Shown piece by piece: positions 27,499 to 37,656 of a DNA stretch of 64,000 nt; the stretch's first letter is position 1; every line of letters begins with the position of its first letter. Position numbers and translations under genes: made by a program. The DNA comes from Paenibacillus lupini (lineage in GTDB: Bacteria; Bacillota; Bacilli; Paenibacillales; Paenibacillaceae). The notes beneath the pieces were generated by a model that had not been told where the DNA came from, ran no database searches, and worked only from the letters and a program-made list of their open reading frames with translations. Where the stretch lies: NCBI RefSeq assembly GCF_011761355.1, contig NZ_JAASRW010000004.1, forward strand, positions 51,866-115,865, written 5' to 3'.

Positions 27499-28143
27499 AT
27501 GGATAAGGTACTACAAGATATTGCAGACTGGATAAGCGGTGAAGATCGAAGAATCATTATTGGGATTTCAGGTCACGGTGCCTCTGGGAAAACGACATTT
27601 GCTCACAATCTTATGAAGCTTCTGGGGCAAACTGCCGTGAATTATATCAATACCGATCCCTATATTATCGGCTCTCATCTAAGGAAGTACGCTTTTATCG
27701 ACTACGAATATAACAATGAACATTATCATGATAAAATGACGGCTTGCCATCCTGATGCTCATCAGCATTTCGCTTTAGAGAGAGACATTCATTTGATAAG
27801 AGACGGACTGGATCTCTATACAATTGGAACGAATTTTACCAAGAGCACGTTAATATCCTCACAAAACAAGATAAACATTGTGGAGGGTATGAGCGTTGCT
27901 TTTACCGATCCTAATCTGTACGATCTAAAAATTTACTTATATACGGATGGTGAAACGGAGCTGGCACGAAGGGGCATACGCGATGTTTCTGAAAGAGGAA
28001 CAGATATGAGCTATCTAAGGAAATCTCATGCACAGCGTAGAGCTCAATATGATTTATTTATGCATCCTTATCATCAGAATTTCGATATTGTGATAAAAAA
28101 TTCGAATGAAGATTATATCCTTGAGAATATAAATAAAGGTTAA
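27499..28143 (+). CDS. Uridine kinase-like P-loop NTPase
   Basis: The roughly 214-residue protein carries a Walker A motif, GISGHGASGKTT, and a phosphoribulokinase/uridine-kinase-like arrangement (YINTDPYIIG after the second strand, a central FALERDIHLI helix, and a late RRGIRDVSERG segment like a lid). It probably phosphorylates a small molecule; the substrate is not certain because the nucleoside-binding motifs of true uridine kinases are only partly present. ATG 27499 has GGAGG at 5 bases; ATG 27487 with GAGAGG upstream is the alternative. Confidence 0.7.
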   Translation: MDKVLQDIADWISGEDRRIIIGISGHGASGKTTFAHNLMKLLGQTAVNYINTDPYIIGSHLRKYAFIDYEYNNEHYHDKMTACHPDAHQHFALERDIHLIRDGLDLYTIGTNFTKSTLISSQNKINIVEGMSVAFTDPNLYDLKIYLYTDGETELARRGIRDVSERGTDMSYLRKSHAQRRAQYDLFMHPYHQNFDIVIKNSNEDYILENINKG

Positions 28144-28174
28144 ATACGAGCAAGGAAGAGAGGAGGGCCGTCAC

Positions 28175-28336
28175 ATGGAAACGTTCGGAAGAGGGTGTCT
28201 CTGGCTCATTCTTGGCGCTGTAGGCTTGCTGGTGCTCGCCTTTATTACCCAGAGTTCTATTCATATTCCTTGGTTCATATTTATCCTAATTGTGATTCTT
28301 GTCTTTTGGATGGCTTCAAAGAAAAGTAAAAAATAA
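28175..28336 (+). CDS. Small two-helix membrane protein (53 aa)
   Basis: This short gene begins at ATG 28175 behind a very strong AGGAGGG and ends at TAA 28334-28336, just before a strong terminator. The product has two hydrophobic segments (about residues 8-24 and 32-46) joined by a short polar turn, and a Lys-rich C-terminus. Such proteins sit in the membrane with both ends inside. The function is unknown. The ribosome site and terminator argue that it is real. Confidence 0.7.
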   Translation: METFGRGCLWLILGAVGLLVLAFITQSSIHIPWFIFILIVILVFWMASKKSKK

Positions 28337-28353
28337 ATCAGCAGTACTTATGC

Positions 28354-28389
28354 AGGGAGCCAATCCGTTAATGGATTGGCTCCCTTTGT
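28354..28389 (+). terminator. Strong rho-independent terminator
   Basis: AGGGAGCCAATCC (28354-28366) pairs perfectly with GGATTGGCTCCCT (28373-28385) around a 6-nt loop, followed by TTTGTT. It ends the zinc-ribbon/kinase/small membrane protein group. Confidence 0.9.
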
Positions 28390-28428
28390 TCTCGGTTGTA
28401 TAGGTGTACAAGCTTTCCAATTAAGCTG

Positions 28429-28490
28429 TTTACTTTTTCCATGACTTGGTATATGATCGAGTTAATAAATGAATGAACGGTTCATTCATT
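28429..28490 (+). promoter_or_regulatory. Promoter with TetR-type operator before the SDR-TetR operon
   Basis: Candidate -35 TTTACT (28429-28434) and -10 TATGAT (28452-28457) are 17 bp apart. A perfect inverted repeat with 11-bp arms AATGAATGAAC / GTTCATTCATT around one G (28468-28490) covers the expected start of transcription. It is a textbook operator for the TetR protein encoded second in the operon. Confidence 0.7.
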
Positions 28491-28506
28491 AAAAGGAGAG
28501 CTGACA

Positions 28507-29391
28507 ATGGAAACGAAGAGCTGGTCAGTAAAAGGTAAATACGTCATCATTACGGGGGCAACTAGTGGAATTGGTCTAGCTGCGGCAAAAGAGCTTGCGA
28601 AGCGAGGAGCTATTTTGGGCATTATCGCTCGCAACCCGGCGAAAGCGGAGGCGACAGTAGCGGCATTGAAGGCGGTGGCTGGGGATGATGCCAAGGTGGA
28701 TGTTTTTCATGCCGACATGACTTCGCAGCAGTCCATTCACGATGTGGCGAAGGTCATTGAGAACAGCTGGCCGAGGCTGGATGTTCTGATTAATAATGCA
28801 GGCGCAATGTTCGTTAAATATCTGACTACCGAAGATGGGATCGAGATGACGTGGGCGGTCAACCATCTGGCTCCTTTCCTGCTGACTAAGCTGCTGATGA
28901 ACAAGTTAGAGGAAAGTGGCAATGGGCGCATTATCACAACCGCCTCCCATGGGCACAAGATGGCTAGAAACGGTATCGGATTCGATGACCTGAACGGCCG
29001 TAAAAACTATCGTTTTCCACATCTACTGATGGGTGGTCCTAATTACCGTTATGGCGAAACCAAGCTTGCTAATATCATGTTCACGGCAGAATTAGGAAGG
29101 CGTTTGGAGGGTACCGGTGTTTCTGCAGCCTGCTTCGACCCAGGACTCGTGGCGACGAATTTCAATCAGGACAACGGTGCTTTGGCCCGCATGACGATGT
29201 CGGTCATGAAGCGGTTTTCGCGCACACCGGAGAAAGGGGCCGAGACATTGGTATGGCTCGCAGACTCTGATGAAATGTCTTTATCAAGCGGGTCTTATTA
29301 CAAAGATATGCAGCGCATCGTTCCTTCCAATCAGGCACAGGCTCCGGTCGCTGCGAAACGGTTATGGGAAATGAGTGAGAATCAATTATAA
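28507..29391 (+). CDS. Short-chain dehydrogenase/reductase
   Basis: The 294-residue classical SDR, of the retinol-dehydrogenase/WW-domain-oxidoreductase-like group, has a TGATSGIG cofactor motif (about 17-24), NNAGAM, ITTASHGH with the catalytic Ser, and YGETK with the catalytic Tyr and Lys. AAGGAG lies 8 bases before the ATG. It is the first gene of an operon with a TetR regulator and sits behind a clear operator, so it is probably induced by the compound it acts on. The substrate is unknown. Confidence 0.9.
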   Translation: METKSWSVKGKYVIITGATSGIGLAAAKELAKRGAILGIIARNPAKAEATVAALKAVAGDDAKVDVFHADMTSQQSIHDVAKVIENSWPRLDVLINNAGAMFVKYLTTEDGIEMTWAVNHLAPFLLTKLLMNKLEESGNGRIITTASHGHKMARNGIGFDDLNGRKNYRFPHLLMGGPNYRYGETKLANIMFTAELGRRLEGTGVSAACFDPGLVATNFNQDNGALARMTMSVMKRFSRTPEKGAETLVWLADSDEMSLSSGSYYKDMQRIVPSNQAQAPVAAKRLWEMSENQL

Positions 29392-29431
29392 TATTGGTAT
29401 AAAGAAGCCGATCGGAAAGGAAGAAACGTTA

Positions 29432-30025
29432 ATGAAGCAAGTACAAGATCAGAAGGCAGAAGCTGCAGCTGATGACCGAAGAGAACGTATTAAGAAAGCA
29501 GCTTTGAAAGTATTCGCTAAGCGGGGGCTGCAGGCCACAAAGATGAGTATGATCGCGGAAGAAGCCGGCGTCAGTCAAGGATTGTCTTACCGGTATTTCA
29601 GCTCTAAAGAAGAGCTCTTCTCGATCCTTGTGCAAGAAGCACTCGACGAAGCGGAGACATCCTTGGCGGATGTCTCGCTGATGCCGGGTTCGCCAAAGGA
29701 GCGATTAAGAGCATTCACGCTGACTATGCTGGATGAAAGCCATAAGAGCTACTTCATGCTTCTGCGATACGCACAAATCGAGGAAGATGTGCCGGAGCAG
29801 ACGAAGCAAATCTTGGCGAGCCATTCACCTGATCGGACAATCGGGCAGCTGGTTCCGTTGTTCCAGCAAGGACAGCAGGCCGGCGAGTTCAGCGACGGTC
29901 AGCCGGATAAGCTGCTGTTCTTTTACTTTTCTGTTATAACCGGCCTGATGTTACAGGATGTCCCCGGTATCTATGGCGATTGGCAGAGAGATGTGGATCG
30001 GTTAATGAAGCTGATTTTGAAGTGA
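29432..30025 (+). CDS. TetR/AcrR family transcriptional regulator
   Basis: The 197-residue protein has an N-terminal TetR HTH (about 22-68: ALKVFAKRGLQATKMSMIAEEAGVSQGLSYRYFSSKEELF) and a helical C-terminal ligand domain. ATG 29432 has GAAAGGAAG 8 bases upstream; an in-frame ATG at 29375 would overlap the upstream gene and lacks a site. It most likely represses its own operon through the palindrome at 28468-28490. Confidence 0.88.
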   Translation: MKQVQDQKAEAAADDRRERIKKAALKVFAKRGLQATKMSMIAEEAGVSQGLSYRYFSSKEELFSILVQEALDEAETSLADVSLMPGSPKERLRAFTLTMLDESHKSYFMLLRYAQIEEDVPEQTKQILASHSPDRTIGQLVPLFQQGQQAGEFSDGQPDKLLFFYFSVITGLMLQDVPGIYGDWQRDVDRLMKLILK

Positions 30026-30038
30026 AAGGTAGGTTATC

Positions 30039-30605
30039 TTGAATAACATGATCAAGAAAAGATATTATGTTGCCTTTCTAATTCTGCTATGTCTTGGATT
30101 TTCAATGAAGTATATGAATAAGTATCATATTGATAATGACTATGCAACCATTCAATCAAGTTTGAAAGATGAGCTAAATAGAGGTTCAGTGGATAAACTG
30201 AACCCTAAACTAATAGAGACTGTACGATTAGGAGAGTCTAGTTCCTACATTGCTTTATTTCAGCTCGAAAATAATGAAATAGGCTATTCGCAAATGATTA
30301 AAGGGTTAAACGGAAAGTTTAAGTTTGAACGAGCAGGACATGGCACTAATATAGTATCCTATGAAGACATACATACCAATAAAGGTAACTATGGGATATT
30401 GGTTGGTCACAATCCCGGTCAAAAAATCAATCATATTTCAGCAAAGCTAATTAATGAAGAATTCGAGTTTAACGCAGATGTTTCTAGTGATCGAATATTC
30501 GTGAAGGACGAGAAGCTGCCGAGTAATTTGAAAGAGATATTCCCTGCTGAGTTAACTTTTTATGATGAGAATAATAGAGTTATTCATGCAGCTGATCTCA
30601 TGTGA
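30039..30605 (+). CDS. Membrane-anchored or secreted protein of unknown function
   Basis: The 188-residue protein has one N-terminal hydrophobic segment (about 9-24, YVAFLILLCLGFSMKY) and a soluble extracellular domain rich in Asn, Lys and Ile. I do not recognise the family. TTG 30039 has AAAGGTAGG upstream; ATG 30048 is an alternative. Base composition is noticeably more AT-rich than its neighbours, which may reflect acquisition by transfer. Its stop codon lies inside the terminator hairpin that follows. Confidence 0.6.
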   Translation: MNNMIKKRYYVAFLILLCLGFSMKYMNKYHIDNDYATIQSSLKDELNRGSVDKLNPKLIETVRLGESSSYIALFQLENNEIGYSQMIKGLNGKFKFERAGHGTNIVSYEDIHTNKGNYGILVGHNPGQKINHISAKLINEEFEFNADVSSDRIFVKDEKLPSNLKEIFPAELTFYDENNRVIHAADLM

Positions 30606-30617
30606 TCGGCTGCTTTT
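30588..30617 (+). terminator. Terminator overlapping the stop codon at 30603-30605
   Basis: GCAGCTGATC (30588-30597) pairs with GATCGGCTGC (30604-30613, one G-T), followed by TTTT. The same arms occur at 44688-44717. Confidence 0.8.
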
Positions 30618-30619
30618 AT

Positions 30620-31291
30620 TTACGAGAGCTCTGACAGGATTGCCCTCATGCGGACCGGTATTTCAACTCGCAGCTCGCCCCAGGTAACGAAGGCCTCCGG
30701 ATTCCATTCGTGAGGGATGTAGTCGAATGAAGGCTTGAAGCTGAACGTACGAAGATACTTCTCTGCCAGTTGGTCGATATTTTCTCCTGACTTGAATTGC
30801 CCGCTGAACAAGACATTCTCCAGCACACCGTCAACGCCAGCGTCCTCTTGACAGCAAGATTCTACATTAGGGAGTATGCGAAATAACTCAGACAAAGGCG
30901 ACAGGGCATGCTTGCCAGGTTGGACAAACAGATTAACGCGTTGGTCCTCTGACAAATTGCTGCGATCGCGCAGGAGGCCAAGCAGATAACGACCATGGAA
31001 GCTGGCTTCACAAGAAGCGATGTTACCCTCATGATCGATATAGATCCAAACATGCTCTAAATCGTATACATGCTGGATGTCATAATCCCAATACAGCGCA
31101 TATTCGATGACCATTTGAATTTTTTCTTTATCCACCACAATATTTCGGTTGAAGGAGGGAGAAGGAGCGGAGGTCTCGAATACCGTAATACCGGCTCGAA
31201 CGAGTTGAAAAGGTTCCAATCGGTCCATATGCAGCGTAGGGGCATAATGAAGTGCGAGTTCCTGTATCGTCTGTTTATTGGTCAAAGGCAT
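30620..31291 (-). CDS. Conserved-type hypothetical protein
   Basis: The 223-residue protein has no signal peptide or TM helix. A central patch YDIQHVYDLEHVWIYIDHEGNI resembles the HxYDxEHxxVY pattern of some Vps62-type or related beta-sandwich domains, but the match is too short to assign a family. It stands alone between a convergent gene and an upstream terminator. The start ATG 31291 has only a modest ribosome site. The function is unknown. Confidence 0.65.
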   Translation of the reverse strand: MPLTNKQTIQELALHYAPTLHMDRLEPFQLVRAGITVFETSAPSPSFNRNIVVDKEKIQMVIEYALYWDYDIQHVYDLEHVWIYIDHEGNIASCEASFHGRYLLGLLRDRSNLSEDQRVNLFVQPGKHALSPLSELFRILPNVESCCQEDAGVDGVLENVLFSGQFKSGENIDQLAEKYLRTFSFKPSFDYIPHEWNPEAFVTWGELRVEIPVRMRAILSELS

Positions 31292-31364
31292 GATTACGAT
31301 TCACCTCGAATGTAGTAGTCCACTCGATTATATAACGGTTAGATATGGATTTGAATAAGTAGTA

Positions 31365-31398
31365 AAATGGCTGCCCCCAAACCTGGGAGCAGCCATTT
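31365..31398. terminator. Terminator 3' of the SRPBCC gene
   Basis: AAATGGCTGC (31365-31374) pairs with GCAGCCATTT (31389-31398), with an inner CCC/GGG. On the minus strand it follows the SRPBCC gene directly. Confidence 0.75.
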
Positions 31399-31410
31399 AT
31401 TCGTTCATCA

Positions 31411-31860
31411 CTACCAGCCGAAATCGAGCGTTTTCCCCGTCTCCGTGTACGTCTTGATGTTGCTGAGCATCATCCACCAGTGTTCCTTGGCATTAGCAAG
31501 AGAAGGGTGGTCCAACGTCCATTGATCATTGAGAAGTGTCAGCTTGGTACATGTGCCCACCGTCTCCATAGTGAAGGTTACTCGTGATTCAAGCTCAGCA
31601 TGGTTCTCCCTATAAGATGGTCCTGGATGTTCCAGATAGCTCAGCACCTTACCCGGATCGGCTTGAAGAATGGTGCCGTATACATGCACGGTATCAGCAC
31701 CGTCATTACCGGGGCCGACATATTCGAAGGCAGCACCTGGTTCTAATGTCGAGTTCAATATAGTGCCGAAAAAGGTGCTCCGAGTGCCTTCCGGACTGAC
31801 AATTGTCTGCCAGACCTGCTCGGGAGTGGCGTTGATATAAAATTCATACTTTAGTTCCAT
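31411..31860 (-). CDS. SRPBCC/AHSA1 domain protein
   Basis: The 149-residue protein has the START-like fold pattern of the AHSA1 family: YEFYINATPEQVWQTIVSPEGTR at the start, a middle GAAFEYVGPG/ GTILQADPGKVLSYLEH, and a C-terminal helix with HWWMMLSNIKTYTETGK. Such proteins bind hydrophobic ligands; the specific ligand is unknown. It is divergent from an AraC gene 166 bases away, which may control it. AAGGAGG-like sequence lies just upstream of ATG 31860. Confidence 0.85.
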   Translation of the reverse strand: MELKYEFYINATPEQVWQTIVSPEGTRSTFFGTILNSTLEPGAAFEYVGPGNDGADTVHVYGTILQADPGKVLSYLEHPGPSYRENHAELESRVTFTMETVGTCTKLTLLNDQWTLDHPSLANAKEHWWMMLSNIKTYTETGKTLDFGW

Positions 31861-32026
31861 GCTTGCTTGTCCTCCTTAAATTCGTTTGTTCTTTTTTTTA
31901 CATATCTGTCAGGCCTGCTCTAGGTTGTATGGTAAACTCATTATAAATCTAGCTTTTTGAACCGTATTGTAAAAACGCGACAGGGCAGTGCCTTGAATAT
32001 GGATTCTGCAGGACTGGAGTGAAAAT

Positions 32027-32842
32027 ATGAATCATGCACAAGCTCGTCCCAGTATGGGCGTTTTGGGACTGCATGGAGCTGGAGACCGATTCCGACTGGA
32101 ACGTTACTCGGCATCGGAGGCATTGTCCCCTTTTATTAAGCATTACTGGATCGTTCAGTGGAATCTGGATGGAGATGCTCCCTATCATCAGCATGTTGTG
32201 CCTAATCCTTGCGCCAATCTGGTGGTGGAAAAGAACAAGACCTTGTTCTACGGACCTGGCAAAGAGCGGTTTTCCTATCTGCTTGAGGGAAGCGGGATTG
32301 TCTTTGGCGTTAAATTTCAGCCGGGAGGGCTGTATCCCTTTGTAAACAGAGAGCTGTCCGAATTGACCGGCAAGCCGCTTGAGGTTGAGGTTATACTTGG
32401 AATTAAAGGCTCGGTTCTAGAAGAGCTAGTGCTAGCACAGCCAGATGATTTGCATAAGATTCAGGTGATGGAACGATTATTTTCAGCCAAGCTGCCGGTC
32501 TATGACGACAATATTACGCTGGTGAACCAAGTTATCGATTTTATAGCTGATAACGGGGAAATATCCAAGGTGGAACAGGTCGCCTTGAAGTTCGATATGA
32601 ACATTCGGCGGCTTCAGCGTCTGTTCTCCAAATATATTGGCGTTAACCCCAAATCGGTCATCCGATTGTTCCGGCTGCAGAATGCAGCAGAGGCGATGGA
32701 TCTTGGACAGATGCAGGATCTAGTCTGGTTGTCTGCAGAGCTGGGGTATCATGATCAGTCGCATTTCAGCAAAGATTTCAAAGCAGTAATAGGCAGGTCG
32801 CCGGAGCAGTATTTGGCGGGGATGCTTAGAGACGATTCATGA
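32027..32842 (+). CDS. AraC family transcriptional regulator (DUF6597-type N-terminus)
   Basis: The 271-residue protein has an N-terminal domain (about 15-125) with HQHVVPNPCANLVVE and GIVFGVKFQPGGLYPF, typical of the AraC subgroup with a DUF6597-like domain. The C-terminal AraC HTH is at about 170-265 (EQVALKFDMNIRRLQRLFSKYIGVNPKSVIR; AELGYHDQSHFSKDFKAVIGRSP). GGAGTG precedes the ATG. It is divergent from the SRPBCC gene, a pairing often seen, and may regulate it. Confidence 0.88.
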   Translation: MNHAQARPSMGVLGLHGAGDRFRLERYSASEALSPFIKHYWIVQWNLDGDAPYHQHVVPNPCANLVVEKNKTLFYGPGKERFSYLLEGSGIVFGVKFQPGGLYPFVNRELSELTGKPLEVEVILGIKGSVLEELVLAQPDDLHKIQVMERLFSAKLPVYDDNITLVNQVIDFIADNGEISKVEQVALKFDMNIRRLQRLFSKYIGVNPKSVIRLFRLQNAAEAMDLGQMQDLVWLSAELGYHDQSHFSKDFKAVIGRSPEQYLAGMLRDDS

Positions 32843-32892
32843 ATTAACTACATTAACTCCATAAATCTAACAATTTAATTTAAATACAGCAG

Positions 32893-32921
32893 TTGCAGAA
32901 TCCCTTGGTCGGGTATACAAT
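32893..32921 (+). promoter_or_regulatory. Candidate promoter of the leader/pyrH-like unit
   Basis: TTGCAG (32893-32898) and TACAAT (32916-32921) are 17 bp apart. The -35 is weak (3 of 6) and the -10 is good. It would start a transcript about 30 bases before the leader peptide. Confidence 0.35.
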
Positions 32922-32955
32922 AAGCCGATGGAAAAAAATACAAAGGGGTGAGAAT

Positions 32956-33027
32956 ATGAGGAGAAAACGGTGGAAAGATGCTCAGTCAGCTGTAACAACT
33001 CATATTTTCATTTCATTTAAACACTAA
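32956..33027 (+). CDS. Putative leader peptide (23 aa)
   Basis: A 23-codon reading frame starts at ATG 32956 behind AAAGGGGTGAG and stops with TAA at 33025-33027. It is Arg/Lys-rich at the start (MRRKRWKD) and His/Phe-rich at the end (IFISFKH). Its stop codon lies inside the left arm of the terminator at 33020-33048. A translated short frame with a good ribosome site that ends in a terminator stem is the layout of a ribosome-controlled attenuator for the next gene. There is no run of one amino acid codon, so classical amino acid starvation control is not obvious. Confidence 0.5.
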   Translation: MRRKRWKDAQSAVTTHIFISFKH

Positions 33028-33053
33028 AGCATTTATTGCTTTAGTGTTTTTTA
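33020..33053 (+). terminator. Terminator/attenuator upstream of the pyrH-like gene
   Basis: AACACTAAAGC (33020-33030) pairs perfectly with GCTTTAGTGTT (33038-33048) around a 7-nt loop, followed by TTTT. Only about 20 bases separate it from the start codon of the downstream gene, so it probably acts as a conditional terminator rather than ending an upstream operon. Confidence 0.75.
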
Positions 33054-33072
33054 TTTGACGGAGGTGTGGAGC

Positions 33073-33810
33073 TTGGTCAGGTATAGAAGAGTGCTTATTA
33101 AGCTTAGTGGCGGTGCTGTTGCGGGGAATTCGGAGTTTGGTTTCGAGCCGGAACGGTTGGATCATATTGCAAATGAGATTATGTCCGTGGTGAATTTAGG
33201 AGTTGAGGTAACGCTGGTTATTGGCGGAGGCAACATCTTCCGTGGCAATATGGCGGAAAGCTGGGGGATAGATAGAGCCGAGGCTGACAACATCGGGACG
33301 CTCGCTACGGTAATTAACAGCTTGATGCTTCGTGGCGTTCTAAAAGCCAAGACCAATAAAGAAGTTCGTGTCATGACAGCAATACCGACTACATCAGTTG
33401 CAGAGCCTTATATCCGACTAAGGGCGATTCATCATTTGGAAAAGGGCTACATTGTTATTTTTGCAGGAGGCAACGGGCAGCCTTATGTGACAACAGATTA
33501 CCCTTCCGTTCAAAGGGCAATTGAGGTCAATTGTGAAGCACTGTTAGTCGCTAAGCAAGGTGTTGACGGTGTTCTTAATGCAGACCCTAGGATCAACAAA
33601 GAGGCGAGGAAGTTCAAATCGCTTCACTATAATGATGTTTTGAACCATAACTTGAAAGTCATGGATCAGTCCGCTTTTATACTGGCCAGAGACTACAACC
33701 TTCCGATGCATGTGTTTAATTTTGATAAGCCGGGGTCTATGAAAGAGATTTGTGAAGGGATAAATAACGGTACGATCATTAGTGGAGAATCGGCATTAGA
33801 ATTGGAATGA
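33073..33810 (+). CDS. UMP kinase (PyrH)-like amino acid kinase family protein
   Basis: The 245-residue protein shows PyrH features: VLIKLSGGAV (phosphate-binding loop), VIGGGNIFRG, DRAEADNIGTLATVINSL (the uridine-binding helix), VAEPYIRLRAIHHLEKG, and VDGVLNADPR. It deviates where PyrH has GTGNPxFSTDTTAA: here GGNGQPYVTTDYPSV. It is therefore a divergent PyrH paralogue rather than the housekeeping enzyme, which in this group sits with rpsB, tsf and frr. TTG 33073 has GGAGGTG 6 bases upstream. It is followed by argC, whose ARG-box promoter begins at its stop codon. Its substrate may be UMP or something else. Confidence 0.8.
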   Translation: MVRYRRVLIKLSGGAVAGNSEFGFEPERLDHIANEIMSVVNLGVEVTLVIGGGNIFRGNMAESWGIDRAEADNIGTLATVINSLMLRGVLKAKTNKEVRVMTAIPTTSVAEPYIRLRAIHHLEKGYIVIFAGGNGQPYVTTDYPSVQRAIEVNCEALLVAKQGVDGVLNADPRINKEARKFKSLHYNDVLNHNLKVMDQSAFILARDYNLPMHVFNFDKPGSMKEICEGINNGTIISGESALELE

Positions 33811-33849
33811 ATAATTGTATATAAATACTACGTAACGTATAATTATTCA
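33808..33849 (+). promoter_or_regulatory. argC promoter with two ARG-box-like sites
   Basis: TGAATAATTGTATA (33808-33821) and CGTATAATTATTCA (33836-33849) match the ArgR/AhrC half-site pattern TGAATAATTATTCA at 11 and 12 of 14 positions. A promoter is embedded in them: -35 TTGTAT (33815-33820) and -10 TATAAT (33838-33843), 17 bp apart. Arginine-dependent repression of argC is the natural reading. Confidence 0.65.
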
Positions 33850-33872
33850 TTATATGTGCGGAGGTATTTTCC

Positions 33873-34859
33873 ATGAAAGTATTTGTAGATGGCCAATATG
33901 GAACAACGGGATTAAAGATACATGAAAGACTTATGGCGCGTAACGATGTCGAGCTGCTATCGATTTCGGAGGAGCATAAGAAGAATCCCGATATAAGAGT
34001 AAAGCTAATGAATGAAGCGGATATTGTTTTCTTATGTCTGCCGGACCAGGCTGCTCGTGAGGCTGTTGCACTCATTACTAATTCGAATACACGGGTTCTT
34101 GATAGCAGTACTGCTTTCCGTACCGATGACGAATGGACTTATGGCTTGCCGGAATTATATGCGTTCCAAAGAGAGAAAATCGCCAATGCTAGCCGTGTGT
34201 CTGTGCCAGGTTGTCATGCTACAGCATTTGTGCTGGCGGTTCAGCCCCTTGTCGAGAAGGGAATCCTGCCGCGAGATTATCCAGTCAGCTCCCACTCTTT
34301 AACGGGTTATAGCGGTGGGGGCAAGGCATTAATTGAACAACATGAGACAGCTAGCTTTGGAGATGGGAACAATAGCAGTCTGAAGCATCCACAACACTAT
34401 AGTCTAAACCTTAATCATAAGCATCTACCCGAGATGAAAAAGTTTACGGATCTAGCGTTCGAGCCCGCATTTCTTCCGACGGTTTGCGATTTCTATAATG
34501 GAATGGTTGTAACGGTTCCTCTGGTTACCCGTCAGCTTAATAATCACCCTAGCCTTAAAGAAATACATACGGTTCTCACTGACTATTATCAAGGAGAAAC
34601 ATTCGTAAGGGTTGTCCCGCTTGAGGATACAAAAGGATTTTCCCAACATGCTCTTGACCCGACACTCTGCAACGGGACCAATGCTGCTGAAATTTTTGTC
34701 CTGGGGAATGAGGAGCAAGTGCTCCTGGCATGCAGACTAGACAATCTTGGAAAAGGATCGTCAGGAGCAGCCATTCAATGTATGAACATCATGTTGGGAC
34801 TTGATGAGGGAGTTGGACTTTGTTCAATTCTAGGACAGCTAGAGGATTGGAAAAAATAG
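33873..34859 (+). CDS. argC: N-acetyl-gamma-glutamyl-phosphate reductase
   Basis: The 328-residue protein is of the shorter type 2 ArgC class. It has the N-terminal MKVFVDGQYGTTGLKIHERL cofactor motif, DSSTAFRTDDEWTYGLPEL, and the catalytic Cys in VSVPGCHATAF. HSLTGYSGGGKAL follows. It reduces N-acetylglutamyl phosphate to the semialdehyde in arginine synthesis, using NADPH, in the cytoplasm. GGAGG lies 8 bases before ATG 33873. The other arg genes are not in the window, so this copy is isolated. It is paired instead with a PyrH-like kinase. Confidence 0.93.
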   Translation: MKVFVDGQYGTTGLKIHERLMARNDVELLSISEEHKKNPDIRVKLMNEADIVFLCLPDQAAREAVALITNSNTRVLDSSTAFRTDDEWTYGLPELYAFQREKIANASRVSVPGCHATAFVLAVQPLVEKGILPRDYPVSSHSLTGYSGGGKALIEQHETASFGDGNNSSLKHPQHYSLNLNHKHLPEMKKFTDLAFEPAFLPTVCDFYNGMVVTVPLVTRQLNNHPSLKEIHTVLTDYYQGETFVRVVPLEDTKGFSQHALDPTLCNGTNAAEIFVLGNEEQVLLACRLDNLGKGSSGAAIQCMNIMLGLDEGVGLCSILGQLEDWKK

Positions 34860-34913
34860 TCCAGACAAGTTGTGTGCCATAATCATATGTTGAATTAATA
34901 GGGGGGTGGAATT

Positions 34914-37520
<2,607 letters not shown>

Positions 37521-37626
37521 ATTTACTAACGCATAGGTACGTTCATAGCCTTCTTTAGAAATGTTGTTGTTGACCCGATTGCGAAAAACCTGTAAATTTT
37601 TGTTAGGTGCACTTTGAGGCAATGAA

Positions 37627-37642
37627 CTTACTCAAAGGTAAG
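37627..37642. promoter_or_regulatory. HxlR operator candidate CTTAC-N6-GTAAG (regulator gene)
   Basis: An inverted repeat CTTAC/GTAAG with a 6-bp spacer lies 15 bases before the HxlR start codon. An identical arrangement lies upstream of the target gene at 38107-38122. Confidence 0.6.
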
Positions 37643-37656
37643 GGGATGATTTAGTA

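Noticed and set aside
32956..33027. Leader peptide as an amino-acid-starvation attenuator of the arginine pathway
   Set aside because: The peptide has three Arg near the start but no run of Arg codons next to the hairpin, so an arginine-codon mechanism is not supported; a general ribosome-stall mechanism remains possible.
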